Assembly (NCBI GenBank): GCA_937959275.1
Contig: CALGLU010000059.1
Coordinates: forward strand, 1-64,000
Source of the DNA: an uncultured Saprospiraceae bacterium
GTDB taxonomy: Bacteria; Bacteroidota; Bacteroidia; Chitinophagales; Saprospiraceae
Length of the DNA: 64,000 nucleotides
Direction: 5' to 3'
The notes below the pieces were generated by a model, which had not been told where the DNA came from, made no database searches, and saw only the letters and a program-made list of their open reading frames with translations. Made by a program: the position numbers and the translations under genes. Positions 46,563 to 56,142 of the stretch are shown here, piece after piece; positions within the stretch are counted from its first letter, which is position 1; each line of letters begins with the position of its first letter.

Positions 46563-48116
46563 TTACGTCGCCATATCAAAATTCACACGAGTATCCTTCT
46601 GCTTACCACCTTCAATGATGTTTAGATTAATGATATTATCCGCCTTAGCCAACAACTTCAGACATCGGGCATCTAAGTGTTTTAATTGGACTGTTTTATT
46701 GGCAGCTTTGTAACGGTGGGTTATTTTATTTAAAGCTTCGATGCCGGACATATCAGCTACTCGACTTTCATAAAAATCAATGATGACATTTTCCGGATCA
46801 CTTTGCACATCAAATTTTTCACTAAAAGCTGCGACTGAACCAAAGAATAGTGGCCCATATATCTCGTAGTGCTTTACGCCATTTTCATCAATACGCTTAC
46901 GCGCTCTAATCCGTTTAGAATTTTCCCAAGAAAAAGATAGGGCAGAAATAATCACACCAACAAGTACAGCCAAAGCCAAGTTATGAAGGAAGACCGTAAT
47001 CAATGACACCAATACCATAACAAATACATCATGTGTTGGCATCTTACCAAATGATCGTAAACTCGCCCACTCAAATGTACCTATCGCTACCATAATCATC
47101 AAGCCCGTCAAGGCTGCCATCGGCAAGCGCTCAATCAAAGGCGCACCAAACATGATGAATACCAGTAACATTAACGAAGCAACAATCCCAGATAACCTCG
47201 CTCGAGCACCTGACGAAATATTAATCAAAGACTGCCCAATCATCGCACATCCACCCATACCTGAAAACATGCCTGTCACAATATTAGCTGTGCCCTGAGC
47301 AATACATTCCTTATTCCCCAGTCCTCTCGTCTCTGTAATTTCATCAATCAAATTCAATGTCAACAAACTCTCTATCAAGCCAACTCCAGCTATTATCAAA
47401 GCATAGGGAAATACCACACTTAACGAGGCTAGCGTAAACGGAATCGCTGGTATATGAAATGGCGGAAATCCACCTTGAATAGAAGCTATATCTCCAACCG
47501 TTTTCGTATTGATACCAAAACCAATCACAAGCGCAGAAACGACCAATATCGCAGCTAAACTAGCAGGAAATGCCTTCGTCAGTTTAGGTAAACCCCAGAT
47601 AATGAGCATCGTCAATGCAACTAATCCCAACATGAGATACATCTGCCCGCCACTCATCCAATGCAAGACACCATCTGGTCCTGCCATCTTAAATTGATCC
47701 ATCTGCGCTAGAAAAATAACAATCGCCAAGCCATTCACAAATCCAAACATGACCGGATGAGGCACTAATCGAATAAACTTACCCAATCGAAAAACACCTG
47801 CCAAAATCTGAATCAAGCCTGCCAACACCACTGCTGCAAAAATATATTCAACACCATGACTTTTGGCCAACGCGACTATGACGACTGCAATCGCACCAGT
47901 CGCACCCGATATCATACCTGGCCGACCACCTAAGATAGAGGTGACAAAACCAATAGTAAACGCGGCATACAAACCAGTCAACGGCGAAAGTCCCGCAATC
48001 AGGGCAAACGCAATCGCCTCTGGTACTAATGCCAAGGCGACAGTGAGACCCGATAAAACCTCAGTTTTGTAATTGACTTCTTGCTCTAAATCGAATAATT
48101 TAAGTACGGACTTCAT
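46563..48116 (-). CDS. SulP-family anion permease with STAS domain
   Basis: A 517-aa inner-membrane protein. It has about 10-12 hydrophobic segments from residue 20 to 400, including the SulP signature region (ALALVPEAIAFALIAGLSPLTGLYAAF and GGRPGMISGATGAIAVVI) and GLGNKECIAQGTANIVTGMFSGMGGCAMIGQS. A C-terminal STAS domain follows (residues about 415-505; VIIDFYESRVADMSGIEAL). SulP carriers move sulfate, bicarbonate or other anions. The short length and genome context fit the bacterial sulfate/bicarbonate group. It is monocistronic. Confidence 0.93.
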   Translation of the reverse strand: MKSVLKLFDLEQEVNYKTEVLSGLTVALALVPEAIAFALIAGLSPLTGLYAAFTIGFVTSILGGRPGMISGATGAIAVVIVALAKSHGVEYIFAAVVLAGLIQILAGVFRLGKFIRLVPHPVMFGFVNGLAIVIFLAQMDQFKMAGPDGVLHWMSGGQMYLMLGLVALTMLIIWGLPKLTKAFPASLAAILVVSALVIGFGINTKTVGDIASIQGGFPPFHIPAIPFTLASLSVVFPYALIIAGVGLIESLLTLNLIDEITETRGLGNKECIAQGTANIVTGMFSGMGGCAMIGQSLINISSGARARLSGIVASLMLLVFIMFGAPLIERLPMAALTGLMIMVAIGTFEWASLRSFGKMPTHDVFVMVLVSLITVFLHNLALAVLVGVIISALSFSWENSKRIRARKRIDENGVKHYEIYGPLFFGSVAAFSEKFDVQSDPENVIIDFYESRVADMSGIEALNKITHRYKAANKTVQLKHLDARCLKLLAKADNIINLNIIEGGKQKDTRVNFDMAT

Positions 48117-48427
48117 GCTACACGTATAACTTTATTACTGAAAATAAGAATCAAAAGTAAGTATAATTAAAATAACAAGTATTTTATTCTTAAAAACAGC
48201 AACATATTTGAAGAATACAAAATTATATATTGTTATGTCAACAACGATAAAACCAAATGATCTGATGGCATAATTGCTTAGATCCGATTCATTATAGACC
48301 CGAATTAGAGCAAACACCACAATAAGATATTGCTCAGCATTTATTATCTTAACATACTGCAAATCAGATTGGCAAACGTCGAATCATTTGTATACAATTG
48401 ATCAAATAAGGCCAATTAATCAGCTTC
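48117..48427. other. Intergenic region with TTGTATACAA palindrome
   Basis: This AT-rich 311-bp spacer separates divergent genes. The palindrome TTGTATACAA at 48389-48398, followed by TTGATCAA, lies 30 bp before the tagaturonate-reductase-family gene. Its half-site TTGTATAC equals that of the GntR-type operators at 14744 and 21351, but the spacing differs. Confidence 0.4.
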
Positions 48428-49849
48428 ATGAAACTATTAGATCGTAAAGTAAAATCAAGCCGACCTCTCAAAGTACTGCAATTCGGAGGTGGTAACTTTT
48501 TGCGCGCTTATATCGATTGGATGTTCGATATCTTGAATGAACAAACTGATTTTAATGGAGATGTTCTAATAGTCAAACCTACCGAGCAAGGTGATTACCA
48601 GGCCTTACGAGACCAAGATGGCTTATATCATGTGTTGACAAATGGCATCCAGGCAGGCGTACTAATTCAAGAATCTCATCTAGTAGAATGTGTCCAAGAT
48701 GTGATACATCCATATCAGGAGTACGAACGCTTTATTGCATCTGCCCATAACCCAAGCTTTAAGATCATCGTATCGAATACAACGGAATCTGGGATCCAAT
48801 ATAATCCTGAAGATCAGTTGACCGACCAGCCCGCAAAAGAATATCCGGGAAAACTAACTCAGTGGCTCTATGCCCGCTGGCTTCATTTTAAAGGAGACGC
48901 CGACAAAGGATGTCTGTTCTTACCCTGCGAATTAATCGAACGAAATGGCTCTCACTTAAGAGATTGTATATTACAATATGCTCAACATTGGAAATTAGAT
49001 GAGAATTTTATTGATTGGATTATCAGCCATTGCCAATTCTGCAACACCTTGGTTGATCGAATTGTGACTGGGTACCCTACAGAAAGAGCAGTCCAAATAG
49101 CAAAAGAAATAGACTGCGAAGACAAACTACTTGTAGACGCTGAACCCTACCACCTACTTGTGATAGAAGGTCCAGAAGACATTAAAGCAGTCTTACCATT
49201 TGACAAAACTGATTTAAATGTTGTCTTCACAGACGATTTACAATCTCACAGAGACATAAAAGTGAGACTCCTAAATGGTGCCCATACGGCAATGGTTCCA
49301 GTTGGTTATTTAGCAGGTGTCCGCACTGTCATAGAAGCCATTGATCATCCAAACATTGGACCATACATTCACAATGTTCTTTTAAAAAATATTATTCCCA
49401 CCCTAGATTTTCCAACAGAGACATTAACGAACTATGCCAATGATGTCCTAGATCGTTTTAAAAATCCGTTCATCAAGCATCAACTTATCGACATCTCACT
49501 CAATTCTATTTCTAAATTTAAAACAAGATTATTACCCTCTTTATTAGAGTACGTAATGCGAACGGATGAGTTACCAGATTATATCATTCAAGCATTAGCT
49601 GCCTTATTTGTTTTTTACAAAGGCCACTATAATGGCGAAACCAATACGCTTAGAGATAGTGAACAAACAATAGCATTCTTTAGTCGTCTATGGACAAGTT
49701 GGGACACCGATCAAAACACTAAATTACTTGTTGATACCATCTTGTCAAATGAACAGTTTTGGAATCAGGACTTAAGACAGATAAACGGTTTGAGCGCGGC
49801 ATTAGCTGAACAAGTCCTACTGCAACTGGCTCAGCAATCAGTATCTTAA
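48428..49849 (+). CDS. uxaB: Tagaturonate reductase-family (mannitol dehydrogenase superfamily) protein
   Basis: A 473-aa NAD-dependent oxidoreductase close in length to E. coli UxaB. The Rossmann dinucleotide motif is at the N-terminus (KVLQFGGGNFLRAYIDWMFDI). Further family blocks are IVSNTTESGIQY, FCNTLVDRIVTGYP, KVRLLNGAHTAMVPVGYLAGVRTVIEAI with the catalytic Lys/Asn/His set, and NSISKFKTRLLPSLLEY. UxaB reduces D-tagaturonate to D-altronate in galacturonate breakdown. Here the neighbours are a fuconolactonase-type hydrolase (20 bp downstream) and an SDR, and no uxaA or uxaC is seen. A related sugar-acid substrate is therefore possible. Confidence 0.85.
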   Translation: MKLLDRKVKSSRPLKVLQFGGGNFLRAYIDWMFDILNEQTDFNGDVLIVKPTEQGDYQALRDQDGLYHVLTNGIQAGVLIQESHLVECVQDVIHPYQEYERFIASAHNPSFKIIVSNTTESGIQYNPEDQLTDQPAKEYPGKLTQWLYARWLHFKGDADKGCLFLPCELIERNGSHLRDCILQYAQHWKLDENFIDWIISHCQFCNTLVDRIVTGYPTERAVQIAKEIDCEDKLLVDAEPYHLLVIEGPEDIKAVLPFDKTDLNVVFTDDLQSHRDIKVRLLNGAHTAMVPVGYLAGVRTVIEAIDHPNIGPYIHNVLLKNIIPTLDFPTETLTNYANDVLDRFKNPFIKHQLIDISLNSISKFKTRLLPSLLEYVMRTDELPDYIIQALAALFVFYKGHYNGETNTLRDSEQTIAFFSRLWTSWDTDQNTKLLVDTILSNEQFWNQDLRQINGLSAALAEQVLLQLAQQSVS

Positions 49850-49869
49850 ATCATAGCGACTATAACATT

Positions 49870-50703
49870 ATGATCATAGATTCACATCAACATTTTTGGA
49901 ACTATTCGCCAGAAACTCATGACTGGATTGATGACACGATGTCTGTCCTCAAGAGTGATTTTCTCCCACAACAGCTAAATCTTGTTTTTGAGGAAAATGC
50001 AATTGATGGATGCATCGCCGTGCAAGCCAGTCAAACAGAAGCAGAAACTGAGTTTCTTCATGAGCTATCCATACAACATGATTTCATCAAAGCAGTTGTT
50101 GGCTGGACAGACCTGAGTGCAACAGATATTGAAAAACATTTAGACAAGTATTCAAGCTATCAAAAAATTGCAGGCTTTAGGCATATCGTGCAAAGTGAGC
50201 CAGATCCAAATTTTATGTTGCGTCCAGCATTTACATCTGGGATAACAGCCTTGAAGACATATGACTACACCTATGACATCCTCATCTTTCCACATCAACT
50301 AGAAGCAGCTAGTACACTCGTTCGCCAATTCCCAAATCAAAAATTTGTTGTCGATCATCTTGCAAAGCCGCTTATCAAAGCTGGAGAAATAGATTCATGG
50401 AAAAAGTCTATGTCTACATTAGCAGAATCTGAAAATGTGTCCTGTAAATTATCAGGCATGGTGACTGAAGCCAATTGGACAGAGTGGACCTACGATGACT
50501 TTGTCCCCTACCTCGATGTCATACTTGATGCATTCGGACCAAACCGGTTGATGTATGGCTCCGACTGGCCCGTCTGTTTACTTGCTGCATCCTACAAACA
50601 CATGAAAGATATCGTCACAACGTACATTAGCAAATTAAGCCAAGCAGAAATTGAAAACATCATGGGTTTACATGCCCTTGATTTTTATAATATCACAAAT
50701 TGA
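49870..50703 (+). CDS. Amidohydrolase-superfamily sugar lactonase (L-fuconolactonase/L-rhamnonolactonase type)
   Basis: A 277-aa cytoplasmic TIM-barrel hydrolase of the amidohydrolase_2 group. Metal-binding DSHQHFW (His6, His8), an RHIVQSEPD strand, FVVDHLAKP and the terminal MYGSDWPVCLL with the conserved Asp are all present. Family members open L-fucono-, L-rhamnono- or galactaro-lactones. It follows the UxaB-like gene by 20 bp and precedes an SDR dehydrogenase by 6 bp, the layout expected of an oxidative (non-phosphorylating) sugar pathway: dehydrogenase makes the lactone, this enzyme hydrolyses it. Confidence 0.9.
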   Translation: MIIDSHQHFWNYSPETHDWIDDTMSVLKSDFLPQQLNLVFEENAIDGCIAVQASQTEAETEFLHELSIQHDFIKAVVGWTDLSATDIEKHLDKYSSYQKIAGFRHIVQSEPDPNFMLRPAFTSGITALKTYDYTYDILIFPHQLEAASTLVRQFPNQKFVVDHLAKPLIKAGEIDSWKKSMSTLAESENVSCKLSGMVTEANWTEWTYDDFVPYLDVILDAFGPNRLMYGSDWPVCLLAASYKHMKDIVTTYISKLSQAEIENIMGLHALDFYNITN

Positions 50704-50709
50704 ATTAGC

Positions 50710-51492
50710 ATGAATTTAGGACTACAAGAAAAAGTCTATATCGTATCAGGAGGGTCAGAAGGTATCGGTGCTGCCATAACGAAAACGATTATCGACGAAG
50801 GCGGGAAAGTCATCATCGCCACTAGAGCATCCGAAGACATTACCAATGCCTTTATCAATCTAGCAAATCCCACTGGTGATCGCCTCTATGCTATTTATGG
50901 CGACCTGCAACAATCTGAAAATTGCAAAGCCGCCATTGATTTTGCAATCAATCAATTTGGTAAAATCGATGGCGTCATAAATAACGCTGGTGTCAATGAT
51001 AAGGTTGGTATCGAAGCCGGACCCACTGCATTTCGCGACTCCATAAAACTGAATCTATTTCATATTTATGACCTTGTCCATTATGCGCTTCCACAACTCA
51101 AGACAAGTAAAGGAGCGATTATCAATATCGCTTCCAAAGTCGCACTCACTGGCCAAGGCAATACTTCTGGCTATGCTGCTGCGAAAGGTGGCGTCCTCGG
51201 TTTAACTAGAGAATGGGCGATTGATTTATTGCCGTACAGCATCAGAGTGAATGCCATTTTGCCCGCAGAAGTGATGACGCCCATGTATCAACAATGGCTG
51301 GACACCTGCGAAGACCCCGAAGGCACAAAAAATAAAATCAACTCAAAAATCCCATTTGATAATAGGATGACATCGGCAGACGAAATTGCTGCTACAGTCG
51401 TGTTTTTATTGTCTGATAAAGCTGGACATACGACTGGGCAGTTATTGCATGTAGATGGTGGCTATGTGCATTTGGATCGGATGCTTTCTTAA
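50710..51492 (+). CDS. SDR-family sugar dehydrogenase (L-fucose dehydrogenase-like)
   Basis: A 260-aa short-chain dehydrogenase. Cofactor motif GGSEGIGAAI (residues 14-23), NNAGVND (91-97), catalytic Ser142, Tyr155 and Lys159 in the S-N12-Y-AAA-K arrangement, and a C-terminal TGQLLHVDGGY are all visible. Its position directly after a lactonase gene suggests it oxidises an aldose such as L-fucose or a related sugar to the lactone. The exact sugar is unknown. It ends the three-gene operon 48428-51492. Confidence 0.88.
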   Translation: MNLGLQEKVYIVSGGSEGIGAAITKTIIDEGGKVIIATRASEDITNAFINLANPTGDRLYAIYGDLQQSENCKAAIDFAINQFGKIDGVINNAGVNDKVGIEAGPTAFRDSIKLNLFHIYDLVHYALPQLKTSKGAIINIASKVALTGQGNTSGYAAAKGGVLGLTREWAIDLLPYSIRVNAILPAEVMTPMYQQWLDTCEDPEGTKNKINSKIPFDNRMTSADEIAATVVFLLSDKAGHTTGQLLHVDGGYVHLDRMLS

Positions 51493-51634
51493 ATTAATGT
51501 TGAATGGTGAATGAAATTTCAATCGTATTTACTTGAAATTCAAAACCTCAAGGATTCGTTTATTTATGAATTGTCTTATTCAACTAATTACGCAAATCCA
51601 AGGTACTTTAGTGCCTTGTGTCAGGTTGCCAACT

Positions 51635-52063
51635 TCACAAGTCCAAAAGATTAAGTTGCCATGAAATACCATACTTGTCCTGGCACCAACCGAATTGCTT
51701 ACCAAAGCCATAATTATCTGAACTGTAATTGTCAAGAGGAATCATAACCTGCCCACCATCTGAAGACAACACTTCAAATAGCGTTTGAATTTCTTGTTCG
51801 GAATCACAATCAACGAACAGTGAAACACCTGGTGTCATTGACCAAGCGTGATTATAATTATTTTCGGAGATTCTGTATTCTACACCGTCTAATGTAAAGA
51901 CGCCATATTTGACAAGTGTCGGTGTTCCTCCCGCCTCTCCTTCTGCGTATTTTATAATGCTTTTAATTTCCGAATTTGGAAAGTTAGATGTGTAAAAATG
52001 TATTGCTTCTTCAGCTCGCCCACATTGATCTCCTACAAATGTTAGAAATGTTGTTGTTTTCAT
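51635..52063 (-). CDS. VOC/PhnB-like protein
   Basis: A 142-aa protein of the vicinal oxygen chelate superfamily, PhnB/YjdN-like group. Seen are TTFLTFVGDQCGRAEEAIHFYTSNFPNSEIKSIIKY, VKYGVFTLDGVEYRISENN, SLFVDCDSEQEIQTLFEVLSSDGGQVMIPLDNY and FGWCQDKYGISWQL. Such proteins are often annotated as 3-demethylubiquinone methyltransferase-like, but no methyltransferase activity is implied. It has no signal peptide and no obvious operon partner. Function unknown. Confidence 0.9.
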   Translation of the reverse strand: MKTTTFLTFVGDQCGRAEEAIHFYTSNFPNSEIKSIIKYAEGEAGGTPTLVKYGVFTLDGVEYRISENNYNHAWSMTPGVSLFVDCDSEQEIQTLFEVLSSDGGQVMIPLDNYSSDNYGFGKQFGWCQDKYGISWQLNLLDL

Positions 52064-52263
52064 TTTCTTAGTTTTAATTCAAAATAAATCTACTAAATAA
52101 TTAATGCCCGTCTAGACATACAACTAGATAGAAGGGAGATCAATCGATTTTCTATGTTTATAATCATGTCAAGCTCCAATCAACTTCCCACTATCGTTTC
52201 GATGGTACACTCCGTACATTGCGTTGGCTTTGTGTAATTGCTGTATGGCGTTGTCACCATATG

Positions 52264-52596
52264 TTAAGTGCCGGCTTCGATTTCCCGTGTTTTATCATTT
52301 ATCAACTTTATTTGTCCTGTTCCAATAATAATTTTCCCTTCACGAAATTCAAATGGCATACCTACTTCAAGCTGTTTTTTTAATATTTGCGGTGATGCAA
52401 CTGTAATTTCAGCCAATACTTCTTCTCCAGGATTTACTTTTTCTTTACCTATAAAATTTTGACTCCCAGAAGTTTGCATTTCGCTAAAGTTAAATTTGAT
52501 TTGAGGACGATAACCAGTATAAGCAGGAGTATTTCGTCCTCCTTGTTCAGGCGACTTAAACTTCAAAACTGCAATAAAGTGAAAATTAGTTAGCAT
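52264..52596 (-). CDS. Stand-alone EF-Tu domain-3-like protein
   Basis: A 110-aa protein that reads like the third (C-terminal beta-barrel) domain of EF-Tu without its GTPase: VLKFKSPEQGGRNTPAYTGYRPQIKF, then NPGEEVLAEITVASP, LEVGMPFEFREGKIIIGTGQI. In EF-Tu this domain contacts tRNA and EF-Ts. Here its role is unknown. It overlaps the upstream hypothetical gene by 11 bp, so the two are co-translated. Alternative: a decayed EF-Tu fragment, though the ATG start, intact frame and coupling argue for a real gene. Confidence 0.75.
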   Translation of the reverse strand: MLTNFHFIAVLKFKSPEQGGRNTPAYTGYRPQIKFNFSEMQTSGSQNFIGKEKVNPGEEVLAEITVASPQILKKQLEVGMPFEFREGKIIIGTGQIKLINDKTREIEAGT

Positions 52597-52870
52597 TTGT
52601 TTTTAATTTCCTAATCGTGTCAATTGAATAAATAAGTCCAATTGATGATTTGCCTGTTTCCATTTGAAAATTAAATTCTTTTCCATAAACGTCTATTATT
52701 GTAAAAATAGTCAATTCTGATTTGTTTATATGACCTTTGAAGTCTCCATAAATCACATTAGCTATAAAATTGAAATTGATGCTCTGTAATTTATTGTTGT
52801 TTATTTCTAATATTTGACGTGTTGAAATAAGTGTATGAACAAAATCACTCTTTACTTCAAATACTGGCAA
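52586..52870 (-). CDS. Hypothetical protein coupled to the EF-Tu-domain-like gene
   Basis: A 94-aa alpha/beta protein with no motif I recognise. It overlaps the next gene by 11 bp. The only in-frame start is a TTG at 52870. One extra base in the A6 run at 52875-52880 would instead join the frame to an ATG at 52893 and add MFKLEKNE. So the true start may be hidden by a homopolymer indel (sequencing or real). Cytoplasmic, function unknown. The tight coupling suggests it acts with the EF-Tu-like protein. Confidence 0.5.
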   Translation of the reverse strand: MPVFEVKSDFVHTLISTRQILEINNNKLQSINFNFIANVIYGDFKGHINKSELTIFTIIDVYGKEFNFQMETGKSSIGLIYSIDTIRKLKTNAN

Positions 52871-53038
52871 TTCATTTTTTCTAATTTAAACATCTCAGTT
52901 AGATCAAAATTGGTTACATCAACAATTCGAGATAAGTTCCAAGATTCAAAATCCATAACACTTCGATTGATTGCAGCTATAGTAATATTTCTTATTGATT
53001 TATCTGTTTTCATGTTTTGCTGGCACTTAACTACTTTA

Positions 53039-53130
<92 letters not shown>

Positions 53131-53144
53131 TTTATTTCTCCCAT

Positions 53145-54512
53145 TCACTCAATCAAAGGCGTATCCAACTTAGCCAATGAAGCCTCGATCTCTGCTGTCG
53201 AAAGTTCATGCCGTACAATATTCCCTGCAAAATAATCTTCATAGGCTTTCATATCAAAATTGCCATGACCACACATATTAAATAAGATCGTCCGAGAGAC
53301 ACCTTCCTGCTTACATTTATTGGCCTCGGCAATTGCAGTCGCGATACCATGAGTCGCTTCAGGTGCAGGAATAATCCCTTCCGCCCGTGCGAATGTCACT
53401 CCCGCTTCAAACACTTCAACATTATCATGAGCAACGGCTTCAATGAGTTTATCTCTTAGGAGTTGGCTAACGATGACGCCAGCACCGTGGTACCGCAATC
53501 CGCCCGCATGGATCGGCGCAGGCACAAAATTATGTCCCAATGTATACATGGGTAATAATGGAGTCATCCCTACGGTATCGCCAAAATCATAGCGAAACAC
53601 ACCACGCGTTAATTTTGGACAGGATGTGGGTTCGCTGGCAATACACCTGATCTTGTGTTCACCACTCTCCAAATTCATCCGTAAAAAAGGAAACGCCAAA
53701 CCTGCAAAATTTGATCCGCCACCAAACGGAGCAATGACTATATCTGGCATATCTCCAGCCTTCTCCATTTGAAGAACCGCTTCTTGCCCAATAATTGTCT
53801 GGTGTAATTTGACATGATTTAAGACACTGCCTAAGGCATATTTGGTGTCATCATTTGTGGCTGCACGCTCTATCGCTTCTGAGATAGCAATGCCTAGTGA
53901 ACCAGTTGTGTTTGGATCTTCGGCAAGTATTTTTCGACCAGCTTCCGTCGCATTTGACGGAGAAGGAAACACCTTAGCGCCCCAGGTATTCATCATAATT
54001 TTTCGATAGGGTTTATGATCATAAGACAGTCTGACCATATAGACTTCACATTCGATATCAAAGTGATTGCAAGCAAAGGCTAAGGCACTACCCCATTGTC
54101 CCGCACCAGTTTCGGTTGTAATCCGCTTAATCCCTTCTTGCTTGTTATAGTAGGCTTGCGGCACGGCGGTATTTGGTTTATGAGAACCGGATGGACTAAC
54201 ACCTTCATATTTGTAATAAATCTTGGCTGGAGTATCCAATACCTTCTCTAATCCATATGCGCGATACAGAGGTGTCGGTCTCCACATCGAATATATGTGT
54301 CTGACTTCATCCGGAATATCAACCCACTTTTCTGGTGTGACTTCTTGCTTAATTAATTCCATGGGGAATAAGGGAGCCAGCGCATCAGGCCCGATTGGTT
54401 CTTTGGTGCCGGGATGAAGTGGCGGCAATGGTTTGTTTGGCATATCAGCCACGATGTTATACCACTTTTCTGGAATTTCATTTTCGGATAAGGTGATTTT
54501 TCGCTGTTTCAT
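53145..54512 (-). CDS. trpB2: TrpB2-type tryptophan synthase beta chain
   Basis: A 455-aa PLP enzyme of the TrpB2 branch, longer than TrpB1 and with its own N-terminal extension ([16 protein letters not shown]). PLP lysine is Lys112 in [25 protein letters not shown] and [15 protein letters not shown] bind cofactor phosphate. [10 protein letters not shown] and CGHGNFDM close the domain. TrpB2 makes tryptophan from indole and serine, often without TrpA; no other trp gene is in this window. It stands alone, between two microsatellites. It may act in indole salvage or as a serine deaminase. Confidence 0.93.
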   Translation of the reverse strand: MKQRKITLSENEIPEKWYNIVADMPNKPLPPLHPGTKEPIGPDALAPLFPMELIKQEVTPEKWVDIPDEVRHIYSMWRPTPLYRAYGLEKVLDTPAKIYYKYEGVSPSGSHKPNTAVPQAYYNKQEGIKRITTETGAGQWGSALAFACNHFDIECEVYMVRLSYDHKPYRKIMMNTWGAKVFPSPSNATEAGRKILAEDPNTTGSLGIAISEAIERAATNDDTKYALGSVLNHVKLHQTIIGQEAVLQMEKAGDMPDIVIAPFGGGSNFAGLAFPFLRMNLESGEHKIRCIASEPTSCPKLTRGVFRYDFGDTVGMTPLLPMYTLGHNFVPAPIHAGGLRYHGAGVIVSQLLRDKLIEAVAHDNVEVFEAGVTFARAEGIIPAPEATHGIATAIAEANKCKQEGVSRTILFNMCGHGNFDMKAYEDYFAGNIVRHELSTAEIEASLAKLDTPLIE

Positions 54513-54582
54513 AGTTTAAGTTTTTTTGAGTTTTGGGAATAAACTTAAGATAGTAATTTAACTATGATTCAGTAAGGCATTC

Positions 54583-54681
54583 ACTCATTTATTCATCCTC
54601 TCATTTATTCATTTACTGATTTATTCATTTACTCATTTACTCATTTATTCATTCACTCATTCACTCATTTACTCATTTACT
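54583..54681. repeat. 8-bp microsatellite (ATTTACTC/ATTTATTC)n
   Basis: About twelve degenerate ATTTACTC-like units lie between the TrpB2 start and the amidohydrolase stop codon, in the promoter region of trpB2. Confidence 0.85.
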
Positions 54682-54731
54682 TCCCGCGATTCACTTTGTT
54701 CACCACGGGATTTCGCTGCTCTCAACATTCC

Positions 54732-56042
54732 CTATTCTCTCACTCCAGGCAATCCACTTGGTGGCACATCACCACGATCAAAGAACTCTGCAGCCTTCAC
54801 CTGGTTCGGATAGACTTCATCCATCGTGTTACCATCATAGAGACGACCATTTTTCATCACTAGATTAATGGTGTTGGTATTGCGTAAATTCTCAAGTGGA
54901 TCTGCATCAAGGATAACCAGATCAGCGAGCTTACCTTCTTCTATCGAACCTAGATCTTTTTCTAGTCCAATGGCTTCTGCGCCGAGGATGGTGGCTACGC
55001 GCAAGGCATTGTGATTTGTCATGCCGCCAGACGCGACTGCCCACAACTCCCAGTGATAGCCAAGTCCTTGAAGTTGTCCATGCGAGCCCACTCCAACAAT
55101 ACCCCCGTGCTCCACAATCTTATTACACGACTCTGCGTGCTTCATGAAGACATGCTCTTCTTCCATAAACCAACCTGGTCGGCGACGGGTTTTGGCATCA
55201 AGTTCAGCTTTGGGTGTGAAGCGATTTAGTTTCTCATCATACTGCGGATTCTCTCGACTATAAAAATAATTTTCTGCCCATGGCCCACCATACGCAACTA
55301 GCATTGTCGGTGTGACTGACATTCGAGATTCGGCAATTAGTTTAGCTAAGTCATCATAGATTGGATAAATGGGTAGCGCATGTTCGTGACCAGGATAACC
55401 ATCAAGCAACTGCGTGATATTTAATTTCATATCTAGGCCACCTTCTGTTGTTGGCATGATCCCTTGTTCTTTTGCCGACTGGATCACCCACTGACGATGT
55501 TGTCGATTGCCCACCAAATACATTTTAATTGTTTTTGTATCATAGTATTTCGAATATTGAACCATCACACTATCAACGTGTTCTTGACTCTCCATTTTGT
55601 AAGCCCAAAATCCAACACCTGGACCTGTGGAATAAATGCGCGGACCTGGTATTTGTCCTGACTCGACCATATCTTCATAGGTCAATACGTCTGTTGTCGC
55701 TGTTTGAGGATCTCTAGTAGTTGTGACTCCGTAGGCCAAGTTTGCAGCATAGATCCAAACATTATTTTTGTGCAATCCCCAAGTCGGCCACATGTGCGCA
55801 TGGACATCTACAAAACCAGGGACAATCGTTTTGCCTGTCATATCTTTCACTTCGGTATCGGACTCTATAGCAATACTGCCAGTCGTTCCTACTTTTACAA
55901 TTCGATTATTCCGAATTAAAATATCGCCAGTTTCAAAAACCTCATCACCCTTCATGGTGACAAGTTTTGCACCTTTTAATAAGATGCTCCCTTGAGGAAT
56001 ATCTCTGTCTACCCACACTTCAATTCTTCTTTCTGAAGGCAC
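54732..56042 (-). CDS. Amidohydrolase, probably C-terminal half of a split propeller-amidohydrolase
   Basis: A 436-aa frame starting at GTG 56042, but open upstream to about 56160 with an acidic/basic linker (SASDDDRDEDKKEEESK). RRIEVWVDRDIPQGSILLKGAKLVTMKGDEVFETGDILIRNNRIVKVG is a typical amidohydrolase entry strand. VDVHAHMW carries the first metal ligands. GAEAIGLEKDLGSIEEGKLADLVILDADPLENLRN closes the barrel. It has no signal peptide, although the linked propeller gene does. In related genomes, as I recall, both parts are one protein of about 1100 aa. Removing one A from the A8 tract at 56161-56168 fuses them here. Confidence 0.85.
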   Translation of the reverse strand: MPSERRIEVWVDRDIPQGSILLKGAKLVTMKGDEVFETGDILIRNNRIVKVGTTGSIAIESDTEVKDMTGKTIVPGFVDVHAHMWPTWGLHKNNVWIYAANLAYGVTTTRDPQTATTDVLTYEDMVESGQIPGPRIYSTGPGVGFWAYKMESQEHVDSVMVQYSKYYDTKTIKMYLVGNRQHRQWVIQSAKEQGIMPTTEGGLDMKLNITQLLDGYPGHEHALPIYPIYDDLAKLIAESRMSVTPTMLVAYGGPWAENYFYSRENPQYDEKLNRFTPKAELDAKTRRRPGWFMEEEHVFMKHAESCNKIVEHGGIVGVGSHGQLQGLGYHWELWAVASGGMTNHNALRVATILGAEAIGLEKDLGSIEEGKLADLVILDADPLENLRNTNTINLVMKNGRLYDGNTMDEVYPNQVKAAEFFDRGDVPPSGLPGVRE

Positions 56043-56142
56043 ATAACCCTTCTCTTTTTCTTCTTTTTCATCATCCTCTTTATCCTCGCCATCCGTATCA
56101 TCATCTTTACTCTCTTCTTCTTTCTTGTCTTCATCTCTATCA

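Noticed and set aside
48135-48362. 75-aa hydrophobic minus-strand frame upstream of the SulP gene
   Set aside because: Its hydrophobicity comes from AT-rich sequence; no conserved feature seen and it occupies a promoter region.
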